The notes beneath the pieces were generated by a model that did no database searches, was not told where the DNA came from, and was given only the letters and a program-made list of their open reading frames with translations. A stretch of 64,000 nt of DNA from assembly GCA_016839345.1 (NCBI GenBank), contig JAEOUL010000163.1:12638-76637 (forward strand), written 5' to 3'. Every line of letters begins with the position of its first letter. Positions within the stretch are counted from its first letter, which is position 1. The stretch is from Candidatus Thorarchaeota archaeon (lineage in GTDB: Archaea > Asgardarchaeota > Thorarchaeia > Thorarchaeales > Thorarchaeaceae). Position numbers and translations under genes: made by a program. This document shows, one piece after another, positions 17,745 to 25,740 of this stretch.

Positions 17745-18656
17745 TTGATAGAGCGAGTCGATGTCGAACGCATGAAGGGCGATGAATTAGTCAATCTGGC
17801 CAAAGCGCTGAAGGTGCCACTGACAAACCGATCGATTCACCGGAGCTGGCTTATCGATGAGTTGATGGATGTTATTGATAAACGTTCTTCATTCTATAAA
17901 CCAAAGAAAGCCCTGAATTCACCCGCAATTGAAATTCGGAATGTCACAAAGAAATTTGGAAAAGTTGTTGCTGTTAAGAATCTTGATCTAACCGTAGAAC
18001 CTGGTGAGATTCTAGGTCTCGTAGGTCCCAATGGAGCAGGAAAAACTACAACGCTACGAATGTTGACTGGCATTATTCGGTCAACGAGTGGAACAATACA
18101 GGTGAATGGCTATGATGTCCAAGAGTCACCATTGCAAGCAAAGGAATGTATAGGATACATTCCTGAGAAACCAACTTGCTATCCGAGTTTAACTGGACGA
18201 GAATATATAATGTTCATGGCTCGAGTATACAGAGTACCTAAAGATATTGCATTAGTAAGAATGAGCAAGTATGTTGAACTCTTTCAGTTTGAAGAGTTCA
18301 TTAACTCGTACATTGGTACTCTTTCAAAAGGGAATCTTCAAAGGGCTTTATTGATTGGGATTTTTGTTAGACAACCACCATATGTTCTTGCATTTGATGA
18401 GCCAATATATGGATTAGATCCACGAGGTGCATGGAACCTCAAAAAATTACTGAGGCATCTCAGGGATGAGGGTTCAGCAATCCTTCTCTCCACTCACATT
18501 TTGGAGGTTGCGAGTGATCTATGCGACCGTTTCATTATCATGAATGAGGGTGATGTGGTTGGACGTGGCACATTGAAGGAACTAAAATCTCTTCAAGCTG
18601 AAACATCATCACTTGAGGAAGTCTTTCTAGGTCTCACAGGAGGATTACCCAAATAG
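17745..18656 (+). CDS. ABC exporter ATP-binding protein with N-terminal SAP-like extension
   Basis: A 303-residue ATPase. Residues about 65-295 are the nucleotide-binding domain: Walker A GPNGAGKTT, a signature that is non-standard (TLSKGNLQ in place of LSGGQ), Walker B VLAFDEPIYGLDP and the switch His in STHILE. The first 60 residues form helices not found in ordinary ABC ATPases, reading like a SAP/LEM-type fold (MKGDELVNLAKALKVPL, then SWLIDELMDVIDK). The downstream gene, 3 bases later, is the membrane partner. It is of the type that drives export or membrane-protein handling; the substrate is unknown. Confidence 0.92.
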   Translation: MIERVDVERMKGDELVNLAKALKVPLTNRSIHRSWLIDELMDVIDKRSSFYKPKKALNSPAIEIRNVTKKFGKVVAVKNLDLTVEPGEILGLVGPNGAGKTTTLRMLTGIIRSTSGTIQVNGYDVQESPLQAKECIGYIPEKPTCYPSLTGREYIMFMARVYRVPKDIALVRMSKYVELFQFEEFINSYIGTLSKGNLQRALLIGIFVRQPPYVLAFDEPIYGLDPRGAWNLKKLLRHLRDEGSAILLSTHILEVASDLCDRFIIMNEGDVVGRGTLKELKSLQAETSSLEEVFLGLTGGLPK

Positions 18657-18659
18657 GAA

Positions 18660-20249
18660 GTGTCTTGGAAGATGGCGACATTCAAGCTCGTGAGAACAGA
18701 GATTCGGATGTTGTTTAACCAGTTCAAGTCAGCATTAACTACACCTTCTATGCTCTTTTTCTACGGAATTACCTTCTTTGGAATTTATTTCGTTAGTCAG
18801 GTAATTTCAGGTCTGGTTAATTTCGCTCCACTCTTAGGCAGTATAGGAGGTCTTTTTGAAGAAGCAATCGACATTTGGATGATTTATGCCACAACAGCTA
18901 TTATTAGCGCATCAGCCGTGATAAGTGGTTATTTCGGTATTGGTCCTGCAGCAGTCCTATCTGATACTGACGAGAGTTTGCTGATGTCATGGCCAATTAA
19001 ACCACATCAAATTTTTCTAAGTCGTTATGTAAGGAGAATCATTCGAAAGATTTCATTCATCTTCCTAGGATTACTTGCAGTCTTGCCTCTACTCCAATCT
19101 ACAGGTTTGTTATTCTTTACAGTGGCAACTGTCCTTGTTTTGATAATTATATTTTTAGAAATCAATTACTTCCTTGGCGCGTTGAGTTCCTATGCGCGCT
19201 TGTGGATTTCAAAAAGACTCAATCATCCCCTCCGTCATGTACTTGCTATCATTTTAGGAGCATTGATTCTATTGCCAGCTTCTCCGTCGCTCCTTTCTAA
19301 TTTCCCAGCCATACTTGTAGTACCTTCAAACGCCTTAGCTCTTTCTTTGACAGAGTATGCTGGGCTCTATTCGCAAGGGGTTAATGCAATTACAGGTGTT
19401 ATATTCATCCTAATTGATTTTGCAATATGTCTGCTGCTGACAGCTAATATCACTGGATATCAATACTATGAAGTGTTCTCTTCAATCAAAGGAAAGGAGG
19501 AAACCGAAGGTAAATTCAGTAGATTCTTCCGAGGAGAAGTTGATTTCTCTAACTCCCGTTTTAATGATCCTATGCTCTGGATTATAATGAAAGATTTTTG
19601 GAGTCGTCTACGTTCACCACTTCAAATCTGGAAATATATCTATGCAATAGTTGGGACAGGATTCATACTCTATCTAAACATTTTCCGACCAACTTGGTTT
19701 CCCACCTTCTACATTCCACCTGAACTAGCATTTGCAATTGTTCCCGCTTTTATTCTCATGATGATTCTATTTATTCAAGTGGGTAGTGTAACAGCAATGT
19801 TGAGTTTTGCTGATGAGCGCGATAATGTGTATTTGCTTAAAACCTCGCCTTTCAGTCCGAGAGACATTGTCATGGCAAAATACATTTTGAGTCTCTTTGA
19901 AATCTCAATAGCAGTAATACCTGCTTCCGGTTTTCTTACGTACCTACTTCACATTCAGGGATATCTTGCGATTATAACTCTGACAGCGCCTCTTGTACTT
20001 CTATTCGCAGCTACAGGTACTAGCATAGGTGCTTACGTACCTGTTATGACAAATGATCCCAAAACTCTCCCGGTTCCACTTGCATTCTCTTTTCCAGTTA
20101 TAAATCTCAGTCTTGGTTCATTGATGATATTTATTGTGGCAATGTTTTCTGATTCTTTGTATGTGTTGATTTTGTTACCTCTTTATACCCTAAGTATCGT
20201 TATTCTTTTCCTAGGCATGTCTGTCTATGCAATAAATACGTACATGTGA
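18660..20249 (+). CDS. ABC-2-type export permease
   Basis: A 529-residue protein with about ten to twelve membrane segments in two halves. A loop DTDESLLMSWPIKPHQIFLSR in the first half and FADERDNVYLLKTSPFSPRDIVMAKY in the second half are the duplicated ATPase-contact loops typical of large exporter permeases. It begins 3 bases after the ATPase stop, so both are translated from one message. The truncated protein at 1-639 appears related. Nothing in the sequence identifies the cargo. It converges on the P-type ATPase gene with a 6-base gap. Confidence 0.85.
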   Translation: MSWKMATFKLVRTEIRMLFNQFKSALTTPSMLFFYGITFFGIYFVSQVISGLVNFAPLLGSIGGLFEEAIDIWMIYATTAIISASAVISGYFGIGPAAVLSDTDESLLMSWPIKPHQIFLSRYVRRIIRKISFIFLGLLAVLPLLQSTGLLFFTVATVLVLIIIFLEINYFLGALSSYARLWISKRLNHPLRHVLAIILGALILLPASPSLLSNFPAILVVPSNALALSLTEYAGLYSQGVNAITGVIFILIDFAICLLLTANITGYQYYEVFSSIKGKEETEGKFSRFFRGEVDFSNSRFNDPMLWIIMKDFWSRLRSPLQIWKYIYAIVGTGFILYLNIFRPTWFPTFYIPPELAFAIVPAFILMMILFIQVGSVTAMLSFADERDNVYLLKTSPFSPRDIVMAKYILSLFEISIAVIPASGFLTYLLHIQGYLAIITLTAPLVLLFAATGTSIGAYVPVMTNDPKTLPVPLAFSFPVINLSLGSLMIFIVAMFSDSLYVLILLPLYTLSIVILFLGMSVYAINTYM

Positions 20250-20255
20250 TTGAAT

Positions 20256-22169
20256 CTATTGTTTTCTTACTAACCTGAGGGCGTTTGCAATCACTGCGAA
20301 AGTTAGACCCATGTCTCCTATTGCAATTGCAAACCACAAATTCACTAAACCAAATGCAGCGAGAATACCAGTCAAAAGTTTGATTGAAATTGATAGACCA
20401 ATGTTTTGCCGCACTATAGACATTGTTTTTCTTGCCTTTCTAATTAGTGCAGGTATTTTCGTAAGATCCTGGTCCATGAGAGCAATATCAGAGGTTTCCA
20501 AGGCAGCATCTGAAGCAACAGCTCCCATCGCTATACCGATACTTGCGGCGGCCAAAGCTGGAGCATCATTAATTCCGTCTCCTATCATAACCGTAGTTCT
20601 ATTCTTTCCTAGCTCTTCTAATGTAGCCACTTTCTCATCAGGAAGTAATTCAGCTCGGCATCTGTCAATACCAATCTTCTGCGCTATTTCAGAAGCAACA
20701 CTCCGACTATCTCCAGTGAGCATTATTGTTTCAATGCCCATCTGTCTTAATTCTTGAATAGCTTCAATTGATCCCTTTCTGAGGGTATCAGATAAGACAA
20801 TTGTGCCAAGATGCTCTTTCTCTTGAGCTACATAGACCATTGTTCCATATCCACAGTTGTGTTCAGTCAAAGAATCCAGAGGTATTTGTTGCTCATCCAG
20901 AAGTCTTCGATTGCCTACAAGATACCTATGTTCTCCAATCTGTCCTCCTACTCCTTTACCTGGAATCGCCAAAAAATCACCCGTATCATTCAAACTGATT
21001 TGTTCGTCCTCAAGAGCAGACACAAGAGCTCGCGCTATTGGATGCTCAGATTTTTGCTCTAAGGAAGCTGCAACTAGTAAGACTTCAAGTCTAGAATTGT
21101 CATTGTGAACACAGACATCACTTACTGATAACTCCCCTTCAGTAAGGGTACCAGTCTTATCGAATGCAACGACTTCGGTTCGAGCAAGTTGTTCGATGTG
21201 TATACCCCCCTTGATAAGGACACCATCTCTAGCTGATCCTGCTATCGAAGATACAATGCTGACTGGAATTGAAACAACGAATGCACAAGGACAACTTATG
21301 ACCAATAGAGTTAGCGCTCGATATGTGGCCTCAGTTAGTGAAGCTCCCAAAATGAATGATGCAACACCTAGTATAATTGTGAGAGTCACCATTATTGGTG
21401 TATAAACCCTTGAAAATCGTGAAATTAATTTCTCTGTTGGGGCTTTCTTAGTTTTTGCTTCTTCAACAAGAGTGACGATTCTTGAGAGTACTGTTTCGTG
21501 TGACTCATTGGTCACTTCAACCTCAATGTACCCCTCATTATTGATTGTACCCGCGTAGACATGATCACCAATTACTTTCGATACAGGAAGTGACTCTCCA
21601 GTTATTGGAGCTTGGTTTACTGAGGTAGAACCAGAAACGACTATTCCATCTAGACCTATCCTTGCTCCGGGACGGATAATAAGAATGTCACCTCTTTGAG
21701 CCTCTGTTGGAGGGATACAAGCTTCTGCACCTTTCAACCGGATTGTGACTGAAGGAGGTTCTAACTCAATTAAGCTCTTAATTTCCTTCTTCACTTGGTC
21801 TTCAGCTCTTTCTTCAAGAAGCTGAGATATATAGAACAGGAACATTACAGCAGCGCCTTCAGCAGGTGCACCAATTATCATTGCTCCGATTGCAGCTGCA
21901 CTCATGAGAAAGTGCATATCCAAGCGCAAATTTAGGAACCCTCTTACTCCCTTTGGTATAATGAACTGACCTGCTGATAACATTGAAACAAGGAAAATAG
22001 CATATACCCACAGCATATCCACTGAGAGAAACTCGAATATTATCCCAACTGTTAGAGTCAAAGCAGAAACAATTGCCATACTGTGTTTGAATCGCTTGGA
22101 TTTCTGAGTTTCAGAACTTGCGGTGGCTTGGCAAGTTGCACATGTTGTTTTCTCAATTTCCAGCGACAT
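20256..22169 (-). CDS. zntA: Zn/Cd/Pb-type heavy-metal P1B ATPase
   Basis: A 637-residue P-type ATPase from ATG 22169 (a longer frame to 22196 adds nine residues). It has the membrane metal site Cys293-Pro-Cys295 (SCPCAF), phosphorylation Asp337 (DKTGT), TGES actuator loop, SEHPIA nucleotide motif, and GDGINDAPAL hinge. The C-terminal membrane helix carries GDMG, the Asp that marks the Zn/Cd/Pb subgroup (P1B-2). Instead of a full N-terminal metal-binding domain it has only CATC near residue 10. It should export Zn2+, Cd2+ or Pb2+. The ArsR repressor gene overlaps its start, giving a two-gene operon. Confidence 0.94.
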   Translation of the reverse strand: MSLEIEKTTCATCQATASSETQKSKRFKHSMAIVSALTLTVGIIFEFLSVDMLWVYAIFLVSMLSAGQFIIPKGVRGFLNLRLDMHFLMSAAAIGAMIIGAPAEGAAVMFLFYISQLLEERAEDQVKKEIKSLIELEPPSVTIRLKGAEACIPPTEAQRGDILIIRPGARIGLDGIVVSGSTSVNQAPITGESLPVSKVIGDHVYAGTINNEGYIEVEVTNESHETVLSRIVTLVEEAKTKKAPTEKLISRFSRVYTPIMVTLTIILGVASFILGASLTEATYRALTLLVISCPCAFVVSIPVSIVSSIAGSARDGVLIKGGIHIEQLARTEVVAFDKTGTLTEGELSVSDVCVHNDNSRLEVLLVAASLEQKSEHPIARALVSALEDEQISLNDTGDFLAIPGKGVGGQIGEHRYLVGNRRLLDEQQIPLDSLTEHNCGYGTMVYVAQEKEHLGTIVLSDTLRKGSIEAIQELRQMGIETIMLTGDSRSVASEIAQKIGIDRCRAELLPDEKVATLEELGKNRTTVMIGDGINDAPALAAASIGIAMGAVASDAALETSDIALMDQDLTKIPALIRKARKTMSIVRQNIGLSISIKLLTGILAAFGLVNLWFAIAIGDMGLTFAVIANALRLVRKQ

Positions 22170-22491
22170 GGTCTTTTGCCCTCTGCAATATATCAATTAT
22201 ACAGTTATCCTCAATTCTATAGAATACCTGTTTCCCTTGCTTTCGAGATTTTACAAATCCAAGCATTTTCAGTATACTGAGATGATGACTCACTAGACTT
22301 ATTTCCATGTCAAGTAGATCAGCTAACCCCCCCACTGAGAAACTCTTTTCCTCACTCAAAGATGATATGATTCTTACTCTTGATGGATCAGAGAGTGTTT
22401 TGAAGATGCTGATCATATCCTCTAGCTCATTTTCAGAGAATTCTACAGATCCTTGGATTGTTGTAGGTGTAACCAATCCCATCACTTTCAT
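22153..22491 (-). CDS. ArsR/SmtB-family metal-responsive repressor
   Basis: A 112-residue winged-helix repressor. The core IFKTLSDPSRVRIISSL, recognition region EISLVSHHLSILKMLGFVKSRKQGKQVFY and final helix are standard. The last helix carries D-x-C ... x-H (DNCIIDILQRAKDHV), in the position of the alpha-5 zinc site of SmtB/CzrA (Asp-x-His ... His); here one His is replaced by Cys. It sits immediately upstream of, and overlaps, the P-type ATPase gene, so it likely represses the operon until Zn or Cd binds. A 20-bp palindrome covers its own ATG. Confidence 0.93.
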   Translation of the reverse strand: MKVMGLVTPTTIQGSVEFSENELEDMISIFKTLSDPSRVRIISSLSEEKSFSVGGLADLLDMEISLVSHHLSILKMLGFVKSRKQGKQVFYRIEDNCIIDILQRAKDHVAGN

Positions 22492-22509
22492 TTGAACAAT
22501 TGTTCAAAT
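22490..22509. promoter_or_regulatory. ArsR operator overlapping the arsR start codon
   Basis: ATTTGAACAATTGTTCAAAT is a perfect 20-bp palindrome, with a further TGTTCAA half-site directly beside it at 22509-22515. It matches the general ArsR/SmtB operator form (TGAACA ... TGTTCA). It begins within the ATG of the repressor (22489-22491 on the minus strand), so the transcript must have a very short leader and the repressor would block the start of transcription. Confidence 0.85.
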
Positions 22510-22636
22510 GTTCAAGTATCTGCAGATAAAGATTGTCATATGGAAAAAAAATTCAATCGATTTACACAAACAACCTATATCTATTCAATTTTTGATTTCT
22601 TTTATAATCAAGAACTAGGAAATCGGTGGGAAGGAT

Positions 22637-24412
22637 TTGCAAGACCAACATGATAACAACGCCTCAAACCTCGAAAACGAGTATTTCGGCATGGTCATGA
22701 TGGCGAATGATGGGATTGTTATCTTACAAGATAATGTAATCGTCATGGCAAATCCTGCGCTTCTTGAAATGTTGGGATATGATATCGGAAGCCTAATTGG
22801 TCTACAGATCTCAGACCTACTTGAGCCTACTACAGCCCATCAATTCTCTGAGGTTCAAGAAGGCTTCGACTGGGGACAAAGCAACCGACCACCATTTAGA
22901 GCACGGTTTGTAAAGAAGAATGGGGACATTGTCCATGTTGAGATTAGTACGTCTGATTTTGCTCTATCAAACAAACCTGCAGTCATGGGGATTGTAAGGA
23001 ACGTATCTAGAAATGTAGAGCTTGAAGCCGCTATTGATGCATCGGAAATTCGGTATCGTACTTTGTTTGAATCATCTCCTATTGCGTACTTTTCATTGAG
23101 CCGGATTGGTAATATCCAACAAGTCAACCAAGCTGCAATGAGGTTACTTGGTTATGAAGAGAAAGACCTCCTACGAAGAAATCTGTCTTCATTTCTCCCT
23201 GATGATGAAGCAAGTGATATCGTCGGACAAATGATTTCGGAAGCAGCGAATGGAAAGAGTGTAGAAGATTTCGAGATGCAGATGAAAACTTCAGATGGCA
23301 GATTAACATGGGTAAGTGTTACAGCTAACCTTCTTGATTTTCCTGATCAATCAGCATCTACAATTGCTCTTATGGCTCTCGATATTGATCGTCGGAAGAA
23401 TGCAGAAGCTAGAGAACAGATTGAGCGGGAGAGGGCCAACCTCTACCTTGAAGTAATGACTCATGATCTCAATAATGTTAACCAGAGTCTCTTGTTCTCA
23501 ACTGGATTACTTCAGAACTCAAGTGATATACCCGAAAAATACCGGCCATTATTGCACGAATCAAGCTGGAATGTGCGTCGTGCTGCACGAATGGTCGCAA
23601 ACCTGAGGTCTCTGTTTAGACTCGCAAATGATCCTCCCACAAGAGAGAAGGTTGATTTCTATGATTATCTGCACACGGCTATTTCTAACGTCAAAAGTGA
23701 TTTCCCATGGAAGACGCTTGAATTGACAACAAATGTGGAAAAAGGAATGTTTGAGGTGGCCGGACACCAATACTTGGAGCAGGTGTGTTTCAACATCATT
23801 CACAATGCAATGACATTTGATAAAAGTGACAACGTAGTTTTGGATATCAGTGCAGAAATAATAGAAGCTGTCAAGATGGTTCGAATTCAGTTTTGTGATC
23901 AAGGTCCTGGAATATCTGATAGCTCAAAGGAATTCATCTTTCGTAGAACTGGGAGTCCTGATGATCAAATCGTAGGTCGTGGACTCGGCCTTACTCTCGT
24001 TGATCGAATTGTAAGAAACATCGGCGGAAAGATAAAAGTCGAAGATCGTGTAAAAGGAGACCATACAAAAGGCTCTTGTTTTGTCTTAATGCTTCCACTA
24101 TGGTTTGAAGCTCCTGAACTTTATTGCGGACAAAAGACATGTATTACGTTTTTCAAATCTAATCATTGTGTCTTCTGTGACCCCGCTATGGAAATTCTAA
24201 CAGCAGTCTTGGACTCTCTAGGAGTTCCTCAAAGTATGATTGAGTCAATAAACGTTGATGATCCCGGTGTTGAAATCAGTGAGGAAGACCTTCCAATGCT
24301 ACCTTACATCAAGATATGTAAGAATGAACTTACAGGATTCATATCTGAAACTTCAATTCGTAGTGCAGTCATGAACCTTATGATGACTAACTGCTATCCT
24401 GATTTTGCTTGA
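22637..24412 (+). CDS. PAS histidine kinase with C-terminal thioredoxin-like (CVFC) domain
   Basis: A 591-residue soluble kinase: two PAS domains (about 15-125 and 130-262), dimerisation helix with His276 (VMTHDLNN), ATPase domain with N box FNIIHNAM, G1 DQGPGI and G2 GRGLGL, then a thioredoxin/glutaredoxin-like domain (about 495-591) with Cys511-V-F-Cys514. All kinase residues are intact, unlike its paralogue at 4678. The C-terminal domain shares the run SINVDD/ELINVDD and EEDLPxLP with the paralogue, so the fusion predates the duplication. Thiol oxidation state may control the kinase, or the domain may receive electrons from a reductase. The start is TTG 22637. A hairpin terminator follows the stop. 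Confidence 0.9.
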   Translation: MQDQHDNNASNLENEYFGMVMMANDGIVILQDNVIVMANPALLEMLGYDIGSLIGLQISDLLEPTTAHQFSEVQEGFDWGQSNRPPFRARFVKKNGDIVHVEISTSDFALSNKPAVMGIVRNVSRNVELEAAIDASEIRYRTLFESSPIAYFSLSRIGNIQQVNQAAMRLLGYEEKDLLRRNLSSFLPDDEASDIVGQMISEAANGKSVEDFEMQMKTSDGRLTWVSVTANLLDFPDQSASTIALMALDIDRRKNAEAREQIERERANLYLEVMTHDLNNVNQSLLFSTGLLQNSSDIPEKYRPLLHESSWNVRRAARMVANLRSLFRLANDPPTREKVDFYDYLHTAISNVKSDFPWKTLELTTNVEKGMFEVAGHQYLEQVCFNIIHNAMTFDKSDNVVLDISAEIIEAVKMVRIQFCDQGPGISDSSKEFIFRRTGSPDDQIVGRGLGLTLVDRIVRNIGGKIKVEDRVKGDHTKGSCFVLMLPLWFEAPELYCGQKTCITFFKSNHCVFCDPAMEILTAVLDSLGVPQSMIESINVDDPGVEISEEDLPMLPYIKICKNELTGFISETSIRSAVMNLMMTNCYPDFA

Positions 24413-24426
24413 AAAATAGGAATTGT

Positions 24427-24460
24427 GAGGGGCGAACCCCTCTATTTTGGTGTATTTTAG
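24427..24460 (+). terminator. Hairpin between convergent genes, probable bidirectional terminator
   Basis: GAGGGG-CGAA-CCCCTC (24427-24442) forms a perfect 6-bp GC stem with a 4-base loop, 15 bases after the kinase stop. It is followed by T-rich TATTTTGGTGTATTTT. The DsrE-like gene ends at 24457 on the other strand. Confidence 0.6.
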
Positions 24461-24819
24461 AAAGTCATGACTGCATCATGCTTTAGAGTTTCATCGATCA
24501 TTGTGGCAGCGCCTGCAATCTCGATTCTTGGGTCACGCAAGTCTTCCTGACTAATACCTCTGAACTCAACTGAGTTAGAACAGACCTGGATTTTACCACC
24601 AGCCTCCAAGAAAGCATCTATGAGATCAGGCAGTGGTGGGAAACCAGGAGCCTTGACCTTCTCAGCCATACCTTTCTTCATCAACATTACGCCATCCATC
24701 ATTAAGAAGATGTTAGCGTCAACATCCTGAGCTTGAGCGGTAGTACCTGTGACAAACGGACCGTAGCATCTTTCCGCTGCCTCAGGACCCCACTGACCAA
24801 TAATATATAGACTAGGCAT
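24457..24819 (-). CDS. DsrE-family sulfur-relay-like protein
   Basis: A 120-residue protein with the DsrE/DsrF alpha/beta pattern: a first strand and Pro/Glu-rich loop, a central FLMMDGVMLMKKG strand-helix, and GGKIQVCSNSVEFRGI, in which Cys80 occupies the position of the active-site Cys of sulfur-carrying members. Proteins of this family accept persulfide sulfur and hand it to partners such as TusA. A TusA-like gene lies 600 bases away across a divergent promoter, with a small membrane protein gene between, which supports a shared sulfur-transfer job. Confidence 0.85.
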   Translation of the reverse strand: MPSLYIIGQWGPEAAERCYGPFVTGTTAQAQDVDANIFLMMDGVMLMKKGMAEKVKAPGFPPLPDLIDAFLEAGGKIQVCSNSVEFRGISQEDLRDPRIEIAGAATMIDETLKHDAVMTF

Positions 24820-24834
24820 AGTTTTTCATCTCCA

Positions 24835-25227
24835 TTACAGGACCGCTAGATCTGTGTAGTACACAACCAGTCCAATCAGCAAGAACAGAGTGACCAATAG
24901 ATTGGTTATGTGTGAGCTGTGGAAAGGACCGCCTTGCATGGTCTTCATTAGTATTGGTAAAACCTGTGCGAATTGCATCAGTGTAGCTAACAGTATTAGT
25001 ACAAAATCTGCGAGAATCAAAATGTGAAGCAGATCAAAGATAGCCGGAACTGGAGGGAAGAATAGTCCCACTAACAGAATTCCGATGCCTACCATCATAC
25101 CGAACATCAGCATCATGACCTGGTTCATAAGGTAGTAGCCCATCCTTCTAGCCAACATGAAGCCTGAGAACATTACGCTCACATTCAATGCGAAAAGGAT
25201 AAACAAAATCAATTGGAACAGTGCCAT
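24835..25227 (-). CDS. Small four-helix membrane protein beside sulfur-carrier genes
   Basis: A 130-residue protein with four hydrophobic helices and Met-rich stretches (NQVMMLMFGMMVGIGILLVG), and little loop sequence. The ATG at 25227 is preferred because GGTGG is placed as a ribosome-binding site before it. I do not recognise the family. It is translated 15 bases upstream of the DsrE-like gene in the same direction and so forms an operon with it. A role in membrane passage or anchoring of sulfur carriers is only a suggestion from context. Confidence 0.7.
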   Translation of the reverse strand: MALFQLILFILFALNVSVMFSGFMLARRMGYYLMNQVMMLMFGMMVGIGILLVGLFFPPVPAIFDLLHILILADFVLILLATLMQFAQVLPILMKTMQGGPFHSSHITNLLVTLFLLIGLVVYYTDLAVL

Positions 25228-25413
25228 TATCTCCACCTGTAATTATTCCGAACCGTCAAATAATAATTAATAAATATGACTAAATAGGAATAACCAAAAG
25301 CGCTCCTAATTAGATGTTGCAGCTGAACACGAACTCCTTTGGTTTGTGTAGGACATCTTTGTTGTATCGTAATGCATAAAACCGGGCACAGTTCGACAGA
25401 AAGGCGATTGACA

Positions 25414-25650
25414 ATGACACATGAAGTTGCGAAGGAATTCGATGCCAGCGGGCTGAGATGTCCAATGCCTATTTTGAAGACGAAGAAAGCAATCCAAGAA
25501 ATCAATATCGGCGAAATCTTGAAGGTGATTGCCACTGATATTGGTACCAAGAAAGACTTTCCAGCATGGTCATCTAGGACTGGAAATGAAATTCTGGAAC
25601 TTGTTGAAGAAGGCGATAGACTCGTCTGGTATATTAAGCGCGTAAAGTAA
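25414..25650 (+). CDS. tusA: TusA-family sulfur carrier
   Basis: A 78-residue protein from ATG 25414. It has the family signature FDASGLRCPMPILKTKKAI, in which Cys16 in the CPxP motif holds the persulfide, a second strand-helix (GEILKVIATDIGTKKDFPAWSSRTGNE) and a C-terminal strand. TusA proteins receive sulfane sulfur from cysteine desulfurases or rhodaneses and give it to tRNA-modification, molybdenum-cofactor or dissimilatory pathways. It is divergent from the DsrE/membrane gene pair. The longer frame, to 25339, adds unrelated residues and is not supported. Confidence 0.92.
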   Translation: MTHEVAKEFDASGLRCPMPILKTKKAIQEINIGEILKVIATDIGTKKDFPAWSSRTGNEILELVEEGDRLVWYIKRVK

Positions 25651-25660
25651 TGCTGAGAAT

Positions 25661-25711
25661 AAAAAAAAAAGCTGATATCCTTGGAGATTAAAGAACCTCC
25701 GTGGATCAGCT
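25661..25711 (-). terminator. Terminator hairpin downstream of the SPFH gene (minus strand)
   Basis: Arms AGCTGATATCC (25670-25680) and GGATCAGCT (25703-25711) pair except for a 2-base bulge, with a nested GGAG/CTCC stem inside. Read on the minus strand, the hairpin is followed by ten T residues (25661-25670), like an intrinsic terminator. It lies between the 3' ends of the convergent tusA (+) and SPFH (-) genes. Confidence 0.65.
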
Positions 25712-25740
25712 GATGGCTTTGATACTTGATATCTTACCAA

